This document shows, one piece after another, positions 48,609-57,957 of a stretch of DNA of 64,000 nt. The translations under genes were made by a program, and so were the position numbers. Every line of letters begins with the position of its first letter. Positions within the stretch are counted from its first letter, which is position 1. Origin of the DNA: Methanobrevibacter arboriphilus JCM 13429 = DSM 1125 (GTDB lineage Archaea > Methanobacteriota > Methanobacteria > Methanobacteriales > Methanobacteriaceae); the NCBI RefSeq assembly GCF_002072215.1, contig NZ_JXMW01000004.1, forward strand, positions 12,501 to 76,500. The letters are read 5' to 3'. The notes below the pieces were generated by a model. That model ran no database searches. It saw only the letters and a program-made list of their open reading frames with translations, and was not told the origin of the DNA.

Positions 48609-49265
48609 TTATTTTTCAGACCAGCCATGTTTCCCAATCATTGGAACAAAAACAACTTCTCCTAGAGATTTTTCTCTAAATTCATTTTCAGATTCCTTAA
48701 CTATACATATAAGGTCTTGAAAACCTAACTTATCACCAACAGGAATTATTAACCTTCCTCCAACTTTAAGTTGTTTTTTTAGAGATTCTGGAATATATGG
48801 GCTTCCTGCAGTTCCGTAGATTCTATCATAAGGTGCTCCTTTATCATAACCTAAAGTTCCATCACCTATGAGTACATCAACAGTTTCCCCATAACCAGTT
48901 TTTTTAAGATTCTCAAGAGCTTTATTAGCAAGAGATTCTATACGTTCTACACTATATACCTGTCCTTTTTTATTCATAGCTTCAGAAATAACCGCAGCAT
49001 TATATCCAAATCCAGTTCCAATTTCTAAAACATTCATTCCTTCTTCAAGTTCTAATTTTTCACAAATAACTGCAACCATGTGGGGTGCTGAAATTGTTTG
49101 TCCTTCTTCTAATGGTAATGGTCTATCTAAATAAGCATAAGGCTTCAACTCATTAGGAATAAATTTTTCTCTGTCAACTGTTTCCATAGCTTTTCTAACT
49201 TTCTCTGTTTTTATATAACCAAATTTTAAAAGATTTTCAATAAGTGCTTTTTTATCATTTAACAT
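48609..49265 (-). CDS. pcm: Protein-L-isoaspartate O-methyltransferase
   Basis: This repair enzyme of about 218 residues methylates L-isoaspartyl residues in damaged proteins. Motifs are clear: IPNELKPYAYLDRPLPLEEG, QTISAPHMVAVICEKLEL, SAM motif I NVLEIGTGFGYNAAVIS, and the C-terminal GRLIIPVG. The preferred start is ATG 49265 (MLNDKKALIENLLK), preceded by AAAGGAT; the 17 upstream codons add only non-conserved residues. The gene is solitary. Confidence 0.93.
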   Translation of the reverse strand: MLNDKKALIENLLKFGYIKTEKVRKAMETVDREKFIPNELKPYAYLDRPLPLEEGQTISAPHMVAVICEKLELEEGMNVLEIGTGFGYNAAVISEAMNKKGQVYSVERIESLANKALENLKKTGYGETVDVLIGDGTLGYDKGAPYDRIYGTAGSPYIPESLKKQLKVGGRLIIPVGDKLGFQDLICIVKESENEFREKSLGEVVFVPMIGKHGWSEK

Positions 49266-49558
49266 TGTTTCATATCCTTTTATAATATGTATAATGTATA
49301 ACCTTAAACCTATCACCTTTACTAATAATTTAAGTTGAAAATACTATAAAAAACTAACTCATAAAAAAAAAATTAATATATACCATATACTGAACCATAT
49401 TATTAAAGATCACATTATATAAATTTTTCAGCTACTGAAAAACTGAATAACTAAAGTTCACACTTGAAAAAGTTATTCTTGTAATTACAAGGCTAATAAT
49501 TACAACTAAAAAGTTTAATAAAAAAAGATAATAAAAAATAGTTTATTCATCAAAAAAA

Positions 49559-50494
49559 CTATTGTGTAGTAAGTGTAATACAAGAATCTGCAGGTAAACT
49601 ATCAGTTTTTAATTTTATAAAGTTAAAAAATACCGAATTTAAATTAATCAACTCAATATCTAAATTAGATACATCATAATCATCAGCAAATACATTAGTA
49701 GAACTACTAAAAGTATCATAATTAGAAACCAATACATTAGCAGTACTGTTATAAACTGGTAAAAACTTATTTAAATAATCACTAGCTGCAACATTAACAG
49801 TTACATAGTTAGGTAATCTACCATTAGTACCCAAAAAATCAAGTACTAAACTAAACATATAAACTGCAGTTTGATATTGCATGTTACCATAAGCAGTACT
49901 AACATAATTAGGAGCTCTACCATTTGTAACCATAAAATCTGCAATATTCATAGCATAATTAATATATTCAGAACTTGTAATTTGTCTATTAAAAGAAACA
50001 CCTGAAGGACTTGTTGGATTTCCATGTCCTATTTCAACAACATGATAATCAAAACTACCCCCTCCAAAAATATAACGACAGATGAATTGAACTGAATTAG
50101 ATAAAAAATCAGGCATACTTAACCAATATTCATTATTTTGATCATGAACATATACATAATTAGGTAAACGGCCATTTGCATTAACAAAATTTTTTACATT
50201 TGTAGCAGCATTTAAAAAAGCTTGATAGCCAATAGGACCTGCAGTGCTAACACTACTTGTCATAGCTGATTTTTCAACATTTTTTTCAGCATTAGACACA
50301 TTAGAAACAGCATTAGAAGTATCATTTTGGATTTGTTGTTCTTCTTCAACTATTTTAACTTCCTCTTTTACATCATCACTAGCAATATCATTAGTTTCAT
50401 CAGAATCATTTATTTCATTTGCAGAAATTGGTGATATACTGACTAAACTAATGATAAATACTGCAAGTAACAATATTTTCATTTTAAATTTCAT
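49559..50494 (-). CDS. Secreted pseudomurein-binding repeat protein
   Basis: This 311-residue protein has a signal peptide (1-25, ending SPISANE), an acidic, Ser/Asn-rich linker (26-85), and two paired pseudomurein-binding repeats (about 90-260; NGRLPNYVYVHDQNNEYWLS and NGRAPNYVSTAYGNMQYQTA). A 50-residue Asp/Ser/Asn-rich tail follows. No hydrolase domain is present, so it probably decorates or organises the wall. GAGGTAAATAAT precedes the ATG. Unlike the two larger PMBR proteins it uses an ordinary start and lies outside the adhesin island. Confidence 0.85.
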   Translation of the reverse strand: MKFKMKILLLAVFIISLVSISPISANEINDSDETNDIASDDVKEEVKIVEEEQQIQNDTSNAVSNVSNAEKNVEKSAMTSSVSTAGPIGYQAFLNAATNVKNFVNANGRLPNYVYVHDQNNEYWLSMPDFLSNSVQFICRYIFGGGSFDYHVVEIGHGNPTSPSGVSFNRQITSSEYINYAMNIADFMVTNGRAPNYVSTAYGNMQYQTAVYMFSLVLDFLGTNGRLPNYVTVNVAASDYLNKFLPVYNSTANVLVSNYDTFSSSTNVFADDYDVSNLDIELINLNSVFFNFIKLKTDSLPADSCITLTTQ

Positions 50495-50562
50495 ATTATT
50501 TACCTCAAATAAATTAAATAGTTATTATTAAATTTTTTTTATATAATACTAAATTAATCAAA

Positions 50563-50722
50563 AATAAAAAAAATATAATAACTTATGCAAAATAATATAT
50601 TAATCATAACATATAAAAATGCCGATTACTACAAAAATAATAAATAAAAAAAATATAATAACTTATGCAAAATAATATATTAATCATAACATATAAAAAT
50701 GCCGATTACTACAAAAATAATA
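50563..50722. repeat. Perfect or near-perfect 80-bp tandem duplication
   Basis: A segment containing ACTTATGCAAAATAATATAT (50581) and GCCGATTACTAC is repeated immediately, with ACTTATGC recurring at 50661 and GCCGATTAC at 50621 and 50701. The period is 80 bp and I see no differences between the copies. It lies 70-230 bp upstream of the PMBR gene start. Confidence 0.85.
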
Positions 50723-50727
50723 AATAT

Positions 50728-51340
50728 TCATTCAACAATCCAGCCAGGATTAACACTTACAATAGTATTACTACACCAATGTTCTCCAAACTCATATATT
50801 CGACTATTCCAATATACAATGGCCGCTAAATCGATTACTGTTGTTTTAATGAATTCTTTACCAGTTAATATTATTTTAAGATAAATAATATTAGTACATT
50901 GCCATTGGACATAATCTGCTTTATAACCATCATGATAGTTATAACACGGTCAATTTGAGACTAATACACACAATTACCCATAAGGCCATTGGTAAGTGCT
51001 GATATTTCTTTTTATGTTCCAATAAACCTAGTATTAAAGTAATATTTGTATAAGCCTTTTTTAGTCTTAGCATAACCTTAATCATTCTAAAAATTCAGTG
51101 CAATTATTAAACTTACCAATTAACTTTTGAGTAGCTATAATATACTTATTTTTCTTCCATTCATTTGTTGGTTTAATTCTGTTGCTGTTATTTTAAGTTT
51201 AACAATCCAGACATTCTCAGGATTTCATTGAAACTAATATCACAAAAATTACTAATTTTCAACTATTGTATTCTGTCTGATATTTACTTATTTTAGATTA
51301 TAAACTTATAAGAACCTCCATTAATCAAAGATAGCTATCG
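50728..51340 (-). pseudogene. Remains of a decayed, multiply frameshifted gene
   Basis: The minus strand retains several stretches of protein-like sequence in shifting frames. They include NVWIVKLKITATELNQ, KKNKYIIATQKLIGKFNNC, GLYKYYFNTRFIG, ISALTNGLMGNC and, longest, about 75 codons including YNYHDGYKADYVQWQ and FGEHWCSNTIVSVNPGWIVE before a TGA at 50728-50730. In-frame stops and frameshifts separate them. The base composition is less AT-rich than the surrounding spacers, as expected of former coding DNA. The family is not recognised; a secreted protein is possible. Confidence 0.55.
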
Positions 51341-51514
51341 CTAACATGTATTCAAATCTAATAAAAAAAATAGTAATATAATATAAAAAATAAAAAAATT
51401 AAATTTTAATATTAATTAATACTTATAAATAAAAAAATAAATCACAGATGAATTATATTACAAAATTAAATAAAATTAGATTATATTAATATCCTATTAA
51501 TTAATATACTTTAA
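51341..51514. other. Short AT-rich spacer after the Hel308 gene
   Basis: No gene is visible. T-rich runs on the minus strand just beyond the helicase stop could terminate its transcript. Confidence 0.3.
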
Positions 51515-53593
51515 TTAAATATCATAAGTTTCTGAAAATATTTTTATTTTTTCAGCTAATTTTGGACCTATACCTTCTACATTTTGTAGTTGTTTTAGAG
51601 AATAGGGTCTAAGATCTTCACCAAAAGTATCTACCAATGCCCTAGCCCGTTTTCTTCCAAGACGTTTAACACCAAGAACAAGTGTAATTAAATCTTCTTT
51701 TACACCATAGTATAGTCTTGCAGAGATATAATCTAAATCCTTAGAATGATTATATTTTCCTATAGTTTCGAAAATATTTTTAAGGAATTTAACAAGTAAA
51801 GAAGCTTCATAAGCAGATCTTCTACTAGACGCAGAGTAAACATTATAAGCATTTTCAATCTCATACTCATTTCTCTCATCAATCCATTCAATTAAAGCAA
51901 CAGTTGTGGCTTCAGGATTACCAATATTTACAGCAAATAAACCTTTTTTAGCCATCATTTCTCTTACAGGTTCTTTACTTTTCCTACTTTTAAATGAAAT
52001 TAATGGTAAATCTGGAGTAGATGCAAGATGATAGATAAGCTGATTTAAATCAATACTTTCAACCTGCAATGCATATTCTTTTAGTTTAACAGCTGTTTCA
52101 ACCGAATAATTCGATTTAGCTATCAAATTACCAAATGGAGTTGCACTTAATCCACTTGGAGTAGCCTGTATAATTCCATTCTTAAGTAAAAACTCTAATG
52201 CAGATTCAATTTCAAACTTTAATGAATCATCAGCAAAAAGAGCCATTGAAGGATTATTGCTCATTTGATAACCATAAAAAGTCATCTTAAAAAAATCCTG
52301 AATCTCTTCAGGAGTTTTAGATAAATTTGAAGCAATTTGAGCTATAATTTGCTTATAAATTGCATCTTTGTTTTCAATTAGCTTAGAGTTAGTAGTTTCA
52401 ACTTCACCATGAACATATCTTTCTTGTAAATCATATGCTTCATCTAATGATTTAGCTATAAGGTAAGAAAATCCCACATCATCATACTGAGGTCTTCCAG
52501 CTCTTCCAGACATTTGTTCATAATCAAAAACAGGAATAGCTTGAGGACCTTGAGAAGTCCAACGAGTATAATCTCTAATAATAACAGATCTTGAAGGCAA
52601 ATTAACACCATACATTAAACTAGGAGTAGCTGCAATCATTAAAAGATTACCCTCTCTAAATTCTTCTTCAATAATCTCTTTTTGTTCATTGAAAAGACCA
52701 GCATGATGAAAAACAGCACCATTTTCTGCAGATTCTGCTAACTTTAAGCAGGTGGAAGTTGGTCTTGATCCTTTTTTCTTTGGAACATCTAAAATAGCCT
52801 CAGCTACTTTTTTAAACCTTTTTTTCTGTTCTGAAGTGACTTTCCTTTTTATTTTACCTGAAACGAAATTTGCTAAACTTTCTGTAAATAATCTAGTTGA
52901 AACAAAGCTTAAAGTCTGGGAATTATCTTCAATTGCTTTTTCAACAATTTTTACAACAACTTCATTCTTATTACTAGTGTTAAACATTTCTGTGTTTAAA
53001 ACTTCCTTATTTAAAGGTACTGGACGATAATCATGTTCGACTATTTTAGCATCTAACCAACCTTCAATTTCTTCCATATTCTGTAATGTTGCTGATAAAG
53101 CAATAATTCTAAGGTTTGGATTGATTATTTTAGCTCTTGTAATAGCACATTCAAGGGTAGGTCCTCTAGAATATTCTCCAATCATATGAAATTCATCGAG
53201 AATTAATGTATCCACATCACGAAGCACATCCCATGAAAAACGAGTTAATGCATCAAAAGATTCAAAAACCATTACAGATAAATCAGAAGAATTTGGATGT
53301 TTTCCTATTTTAATCCCATGATTTTCAAACTTTTTAAATTCTTTAACTTTCTCATTTTGTATTGAAATTAATGGTGCTGCATAGACAGCTTTTCCACCAT
53401 TTAATATAGATTTTAATGCAGCCATAACTCCAAGAACTGTTTTTCCACTTGCAGTTGGAATAGCTATCACATAATTATCCTTAGTTTCCAAATATCCTGA
53501 TTCAATCACATGTTTTTGAGCTGGATTAAATTCTTTAATATAAGGATAACAATCCTTTATGATTTCTTTAATTTCTTTAGGTAGATTTTCCAT
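51515..53593 (-). CDS. hel308: Ski2-like DNA helicase Hel308
   Basis: This 692-residue superfamily-2 helicase unwinds lagging strands at stalled replication forks and helps recombinational repair. Visible motifs are Walker A PTASGKTVLG (about 37-46), DExH DEFHMIGEYSRGPTLE, motif III SATLQN, HHAGL, and motif VI QMSGRAGRPQYDD. The winged-helix and ratchet domains follow, and the C-terminus has helix-hairpin-helix motifs (LGRKRARALVDTFGEDL and NVEGIGPKLAEKI). ATG at 53593 is preferred to the TTG three codons upstream. I recall Hel308 of M. thermautotrophicus in the same gene neighbourhood as shikimate kinase, CbiD and a thioredoxin-like gene, consistent with this region. Confidence 0.92.
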   Translation of the reverse strand: MENLPKEIKEIIKDCYPYIKEFNPAQKHVIESGYLETKDNYVIAIPTASGKTVLGVMAALKSILNGGKAVYAAPLISIQNEKVKEFKKFENHGIKIGKHPNSSDLSVMVFESFDALTRFSWDVLRDVDTLILDEFHMIGEYSRGPTLECAITRAKIINPNLRIIALSATLQNMEEIEGWLDAKIVEHDYRPVPLNKEVLNTEMFNTSNKNEVVVKIVEKAIEDNSQTLSFVSTRLFTESLANFVSGKIKRKVTSEQKKRFKKVAEAILDVPKKKGSRPTSTCLKLAESAENGAVFHHAGLFNEQKEIIEEEFREGNLLMIAATPSLMYGVNLPSRSVIIRDYTRWTSQGPQAIPVFDYEQMSGRAGRPQYDDVGFSYLIAKSLDEAYDLQERYVHGEVETTNSKLIENKDAIYKQIIAQIASNLSKTPEEIQDFFKMTFYGYQMSNNPSMALFADDSLKFEIESALEFLLKNGIIQATPSGLSATPFGNLIAKSNYSVETAVKLKEYALQVESIDLNQLIYHLASTPDLPLISFKSRKSKEPVREMMAKKGLFAVNIGNPEATTVALIEWIDERNEYEIENAYNVYSASSRRSAYEASLLVKFLKNIFETIGKYNHSKDLDYISARLYYGVKEDLITLVLGVKRLGRKRARALVDTFGEDLRPYSLKQLQNVEGIGPKLAEKIKIFSETYDI

Positions 53594-53728
53594 AATAATC
53601 AATCAATGAATATAGTTTTAGTATAATCTTAACTTTAGTCTAATTTAGCTTTTATCTTAATGTTAGTTTTTAACCTAATTTTAACCTTTAATCCAATATT
53701 AGTTTTTAGTCTAATATTTGTTAAAAAA

Positions 53729-54199
53729 TTAAATTTTTTCTTTTTTAATTACACAAATATCTGTAATTGAAGTATCAGGGTATTGACCATCTGAATCCTT
53801 TTCAACAGCTTTAACCATATCCCATATAGTTAAAAGGCCTAAACTAACACCAGTAATAGCTTCCATTTCAACACCAGTTTGACCAAGAGAATTTACACTT
53901 ACGGTACATATGATCTCAGTACTTTTAACTTCAAAATCCACTTCTATTCCAGTAAGATTTAAAGGATGGCAAAGAGGAATCATAGAAGAAGTATTTTTAA
54001 CACCTTGTATAGCAGCTATTTGAGCAGTTGTTAAAACATTTCCTTTTTTAATCTCTTCATTTTCGATCATAGCTATTGTCTTTTCTTGAAGATTTATTTT
54101 CCCAGTAGCTATTGCTTTCCGTCTTTGATGATTTTTATCACCGACTTCAACCATATGAACTCCTTTTTCTGTTAAATGTGTGAATTCTTCCTTTGACAT
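53729..54199 (-). CDS. moaC: Cyclic pyranopterin monophosphate synthase MoaC
   Basis: This 156-residue enzyme forms cyclic pyranopterin monophosphate with MoaA in molybdopterin synthesis, needed for formylmethanofuran dehydrogenase. Family motifs are MVEVGDKNHQRRKAIATG, MIPLCHPLNLTGIEVDF, QTGVEMEAITGVSLGLLTIWDMVKAVEK split as two motifs, and DISITDI-like DTSITDI. The length is typical. AGGTTGATTAA precedes the ATG. No other moa gene is in the window. Confidence 0.95.
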   Translation of the reverse strand: MSKEEFTHLTEKGVHMVEVGDKNHQRRKAIATGKINLQEKTIAMIENEEIKKGNVLTTAQIAAIQGVKNTSSMIPLCHPLNLTGIEVDFEVKSTEIICTVSVNSLGQTGVEMEAITGVSLGLLTIWDMVKAVEKDSDGQYPDTSITDICVIKKEKI

Positions 54200-54612
54200 T
54201 TAATCAACCTATAAAAACTTTTTAATAAAAATTTTAATAATAATTTTAATAAAAATTCTAATAACTATTTTAATAATGATTTTAATAATAATTTTAATAA
54301 CAATTTTAATAATAATTTAACAATAATTTGTTATATTATATAAAATATATTTTATAAGTATTATTTTATATTAATACTAGCTTAATATTAATACTATTTT
54401 TTTTATAAATATTACTTTATTTATTAATACTATTATATTTATAATTATTACTTTAAATAATATCACTTTAAATTTTAATACTATTTTTTATAAATATTAC
54501 TTTATTTATTAATACTATTTTATTTATATTTATTACTCAATATATTTATACTTCTTCTAACTTTATTCTTATCTCATATATTATTCTCAAACTATTTCTT
54601 ATTTGAAAAAGA
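54200..54612. repeat. Intergenic spacer with tandem AT repeats
   Basis: From 54210 to 54325 the unit ATAATTTTAATAA repeats about eight times. A second direct repeat with an offset of about 86 bp, containing AATACTATTTTTTATAAATA followed by TTACTTTATTTATT, occurs at about 54391 and 54477. No gene is seen. Confidence 0.6.
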
Positions 54613-55746
54613 TTAATAATAAGGAATATCAACTTCTGAAAAATCCATTGCCCTATTTCGAGCATTAGATTGAAATTTTTCTCTTAATTCTTTGTCAGAC
54701 AGAATTAAATCAATTGAATTAGCTAATCCCATAGAATCAGTAGGTTCAACAAGTAAACCAACATCATCAGTTATAATTTCCTTTATTCCACCAACATTAC
54801 TACCTATAACAGGTTTTCCACAAGCTAAGGCTTCAATTAAAACTAAACCAAAACTTTCTGAATAAGAAGGAAGAATTAAAAGATCTGAACTTTGAATTAC
54901 ATTAGCTACATCATTTCTAGCACCAGTAAAGATAACATCTTCAACATTTTCTATCTTAACTTTTTCTTTCAAGCTGTTTAAAAGAGGACCATCACCAACA
55001 ACAACTAAAACACAATCAGATTTTAACTGTTTTTTTGCATCTATTATAGTAGCTACATTCTTTCTTTTAATGATATTACCTACAAAAAGAATAATGGGCT
55101 TGTTTTTAGGAATATTAAGCTCATTTTTAAAATTATAATTTGAATTATTCTCTGAATGATGATCTGAATCATTATCAGCTATTTTAAACTCATTAATATC
55201 AACAGTATTCCAGTTTAATCTAACCTTTTTTTCTATATTTGGAATATTAGTTTTTAAAATTTCCTCTTTTAATGATTCACTAACTGCCAATACTACATCT
55301 GCTCTTTTTAAAACAAATCGAATGATAGGTCTCATAAATTTATGCTGAGGATATAAACAAAACATATCAGAACCATGAGAAGTTACATAAACTTTCTTTT
55401 TAGTGAATATTCCTCCTAAAACAGCTATTAACCCTGCAGGATAAAGATAATGTCCATGAATAATATCAATATTATATTTTCGAACAATATGAATAAGATT
55501 TATAGTTCCAAAAAGAACATAAAACAGGCTTCTAAGACCAGGAATATTAATTCCTCTAGTTCCTATAACTTTAATTCCATTATTATCCATATAATCTTTA
55601 TTAGCTTCATTTTTAATATCTTTATGAGGATAAGTAATTACAAATACTTCTTCTCCATTTTTAAGAAGTTCTTTAGATAAACTATTAATATGTACTCCAA
55701 CACCTCCAATATGAGGTGGAAATTGACCAACCATAGCTATTTTCAT
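54613..55746 (-). CDS. Glycosyltransferase family 4 (GT-B fold)
   Basis: This 377-residue cytosolic or membrane-associated enzyme transfers a sugar from an activated donor. The N-terminal acceptor domain opens with MVGQFPPHIGGVGVHINSL and contains DIIHGHYLYPAGL. The C-terminal donor domain has ILFVGNIIKRKN and VVGDGPLLNSL, then the E-x7-E motif region (SYSESFGLVLIEALACGKPVIG). The substrate cannot be read from sequence; glycolipid, surface glycan or protein glycan synthesis is possible, the last of interest given the many N-glycosylation sites in the adhesins. The C-terminus (EVDIPYY) is short. GAGG is exactly 7 nt before ATG. Confidence 0.88.
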   Translation of the reverse strand: MKIAMVGQFPPHIGGVGVHINSLSKELLKNGEEVFVITYPHKDIKNEANKDYMDNNGIKVIGTRGINIPGLRSLFYVLFGTINLIHIVRKYNIDIIHGHYLYPAGLIAVLGGIFTKKKVYVTSHGSDMFCLYPQHKFMRPIIRFVLKRADVVLAVSESLKEEILKTNIPNIEKKVRLNWNTVDINEFKIADNDSDHHSENNSNYNFKNELNIPKNKPIILFVGNIIKRKNVATIIDAKKQLKSDCVLVVVGDGPLLNSLKEKVKIENVEDVIFTGARNDVANVIQSSDLLILPSYSESFGLVLIEALACGKPVIGSNVGGIKEIITDDVGLLVEPTDSMGLANSIDLILSDKELREKFQSNARNRAMDFSEVDIPYY

Positions 55747-56024
55747 TTTTTATCCTCTACACACAATTCATTTCTATAATTTCATTATTATAAATAATAA
55801 TTTTTTTCCTAGGTTTTGAAAAGTAATAATTTAAGCATATATAAACATATATAGATATAATAGGTTATATAGCATATATAATTTAATACTAGTAACTTAA
55901 TAATAAGATAATAATTATTATAATACTTTTTATATTTAATTTAGATTTAATTAGATTTAATTTAGTTTTAATTTAATTTTAATTTAGTAAACTATCTAAA
56001 AAATTAGAATTTAATATACATCAT

Positions 56025-57302
56025 TTATATTTTCGAATTTAACTGATTTCCTGCCATATCAACTAAAATCACATTAATATCTATATCTGCTCTTTCTAAA
56101 CATCTTTCTTTAATAGCTAAGCTAATACTATTTAGTACTTTTTTATCAATCTTTTTATTTTTAAGTATATCAATCATTTCTTCGGTAGTTTTTGAATCGA
56201 AAATTGATTTAATGGTTTCTGTATCTACACCACACAAAGCTGAATGAGTAGCTATTATCTCTCTTCTTCCATCTGCAATACTATGTTTAGTATTGAAAAT
56301 ACCCCCAGCTACTTTAACAAGCTTTCCAATATGGCCAAAAAGGGTGATTTTATTAATTCCTCTTTTTTTAGCTTCTTCAAGCATAAAACCAATATAATTC
56401 CCTGTTTGAACAATTTGATCTTTCTTAACCTTTTTATTGTCTTTAAGAGTTAAATCTCTAAGGGCTAATTTTTCCCCAATATTACCTGGAACAAAAATAA
56501 CCTCATCTTTTCTATACTTTCCTTCATCTATTAAAGCTATAATCATATCGAGTTGACAAAGAAGAGAATCTTTATAAGCTTTTGTTGACATTGCCCTAGC
56601 TATACCAGTAGTTCCAAGAATAGAAATCCCGCCAATAATCCCTAGTTTAGGATTCATGGTTTTTTTAGCTATTTTTTCACCTTCTGGAACAGAAATTATA
56701 ACCTTAGCTATTTTTCCATCAGGAACAAGACCAGCTAAATTTTTTTGAATCATAACCAATGGAACAGGATTTATTGCTGATTCACCAACTGAAATTTGAA
56801 GACCTGGTTTGGTTATAGTTCCAACACCAAACCCACCATCAACAATCACCTTATTCTCAATTTTTTCATTAATATCTAAATTATTAGTATCCGTGATCTT
56901 CTCATCAATATCTCTTTTATAAATATCTCTTTTATAAATATTTCTTTTAGAAATATCTCTTTTAGAAATATTTATTTTAGAAATATCTTTTTTATCGATT
57001 AATTCAACCGAAGATATTATTTCTAAATTAACAGTAACATCTGGATCATTATAAGGATATTTAACTCCAATTGCTTCTGCCTTATTTTCACTTATTAATT
57101 TACATTTTTCAATATCAACATCAAGTTCCTCAAAAGGAGTTATAATTTTAACAATATTAAATTCCTCATTAGAATTAATAATCTTTTTAATAGCTGCAAG
57201 TGAAGTAGCTGTAGCTATACTTCCAGTAGTTAATCCATAATCAACATTAGAGTAAGTATAATCATTCTTATCTAATTGATTTTCTTTTTCATAGTTATTC
57301 AT
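56025..57302 (-). CDS. cbiD: Cobalt-precorrin-5B (C1)-methyltransferase CbiD
   Basis: This 425-residue enzyme methylates C1 in anaerobic cobalamin (corrinoid) synthesis, needed for Mtr in methanogenesis. Family signatures are YGLTTGSIATATSLAA, GGFGVGTITKPGLQISVGE, AINPVPL, GGISILGTTGIARAMST and TLFGHIGKLVKVAGG. It is about 50 residues longer than typical CbiD. The extra part (about residues 105-155) is a charged, low-complexity insertion with repeated I-S/Y-K-R-D/N pentads between the N-terminal domain and the GGFGVG motif. No ribosome-binding site is obvious at ATG 57302. Confidence 0.93.
   Translation of the reverse strand: MNNYEKENQLDKNDYTYSNVDYGLTTGSIATATSLAAIKKIINSNEEFNIVKIITPFEELDVDIEKCKLISENKAEAIGVKYPYNDPDVTVNLEIISSVELIDKKDISKINISKRDISKRNIYKRDIYKRDIDEKITDTNNLDINEKIENKVIVDGGFGVGTITKPGLQISVGESAINPVPLVMIQKNLAGLVPDGKIAKVIISVPEGEKIAKKTMNPKLGIIGGISILGTTGIARAMSTKAYKDSLLCQLDMIIALIDEGKYRKDEVIFVPGNIGEKLALRDLTLKDNKKVKKDQIVQTGNYIGFMLEEAKKRGINKITLFGHIGKLVKVAGGIFNTKHSIADGRREIIATHSALCGVDTETIKSIFDSKTTEEMIDILKNKKIDKKVLNSISLAIKERCLERADIDINVILVDMAGNQLNSKI
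56907..56990 (-). repeat. 15-bp tandem repeat inside cbiD
   Basis: Five to six units of AATATCTCTTTTATA and variants run with an exact 15-bp period, encoding the pentads ISKRD, ISKRN and IYKRD. The period preserves the reading frame. The repeat lies in a poorly conserved region, so it may be tolerated as a flexible loop. Confidence 0.8.
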
Positions 57303-57711
57303 AAAAACAGCTACATTAAATTATTTTAATAAAAAATTAAGTATCTACAAATAATTCATATATTCATCAAAATATCAATTCATATATTCATAATATTAAT
57401 CCATATATTCATCAATATCTTTATTAATAATGATATTTAAAATAATTGAAAAAAATATGAGAATATAATAAAAACAGAAAAAAATATTTAAAAATATTAT
57501 TTAAAAGTATTAATAAAAAATATTAATAAAAATCTAAAGAAATATAAAAATAACACACTAAAAAACTCAAAAAAATAAAATTAAAAAATCAATATAGTTA
57601 AAAAATAAGATTAACTTAAAGAAATTAAATATATAATTAATAAAAGAATTATAAGAAAAAAAGAATTATAAGAATAAATAAATTAATATAAATTAAATAA
57701 TTGTCTTAAAA
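57303..57711. other. Intergenic spacer between cbiD and the thioredoxin-like gene
   Basis: No gene is visible. Near 57345-57425 CATATATTCATCAATATC-like units recur three or four times. A-rich sequence dominates the rest. Confidence 0.4.
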
Positions 57712-57957
57712 TTATTGTCTTAATTTAGCCATTAATTCATTTTTGCTTGGTGCCCCTACAAATTCAACAACACCATTAATAGCTATAGCTGGAACTGCCA
57801 TTATTCCATAATCAACAGCTCTTTGTCTATCAGTCATTATATTAATAACCTCTACTTCCATTTCGTCCCCAATTTCATTTTTTGCTTCTTCTACAACTTG
57901 TTCAGCCATTGGACAATAAGGACAACTTGGAGATGTGAATACTTCTACTTTTAACAT
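57712..57957 (-). CDS. Small thioredoxin/glutaredoxin-like protein
   Basis: This 81-residue cytosolic redox protein has the active site SCPYCP (residues 11-16, CPYC), a cis-Pro in VPAIAING and the compact archaeal thioredoxin fold, like Mt0807 of M. thermautotrophicus. It reduces disulfides, possibly of methanogenesis or biosynthetic enzymes. GGAGGATTAAAA precedes the ATG. Its neighbours CbiD, MoaC and Hel308 match the order I recall for M. thermautotrophicus, where a thioredoxin-like gene lies in this group. Confidence 0.92.
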   Translation of the reverse strand: MLKVEVFTSPSCPYCPMAEQVVEEAKNEIGDEMEVEVINIMTDRQRAVDYGIMAVPAIAINGVVEFVGAPSKNELMAKLRQ

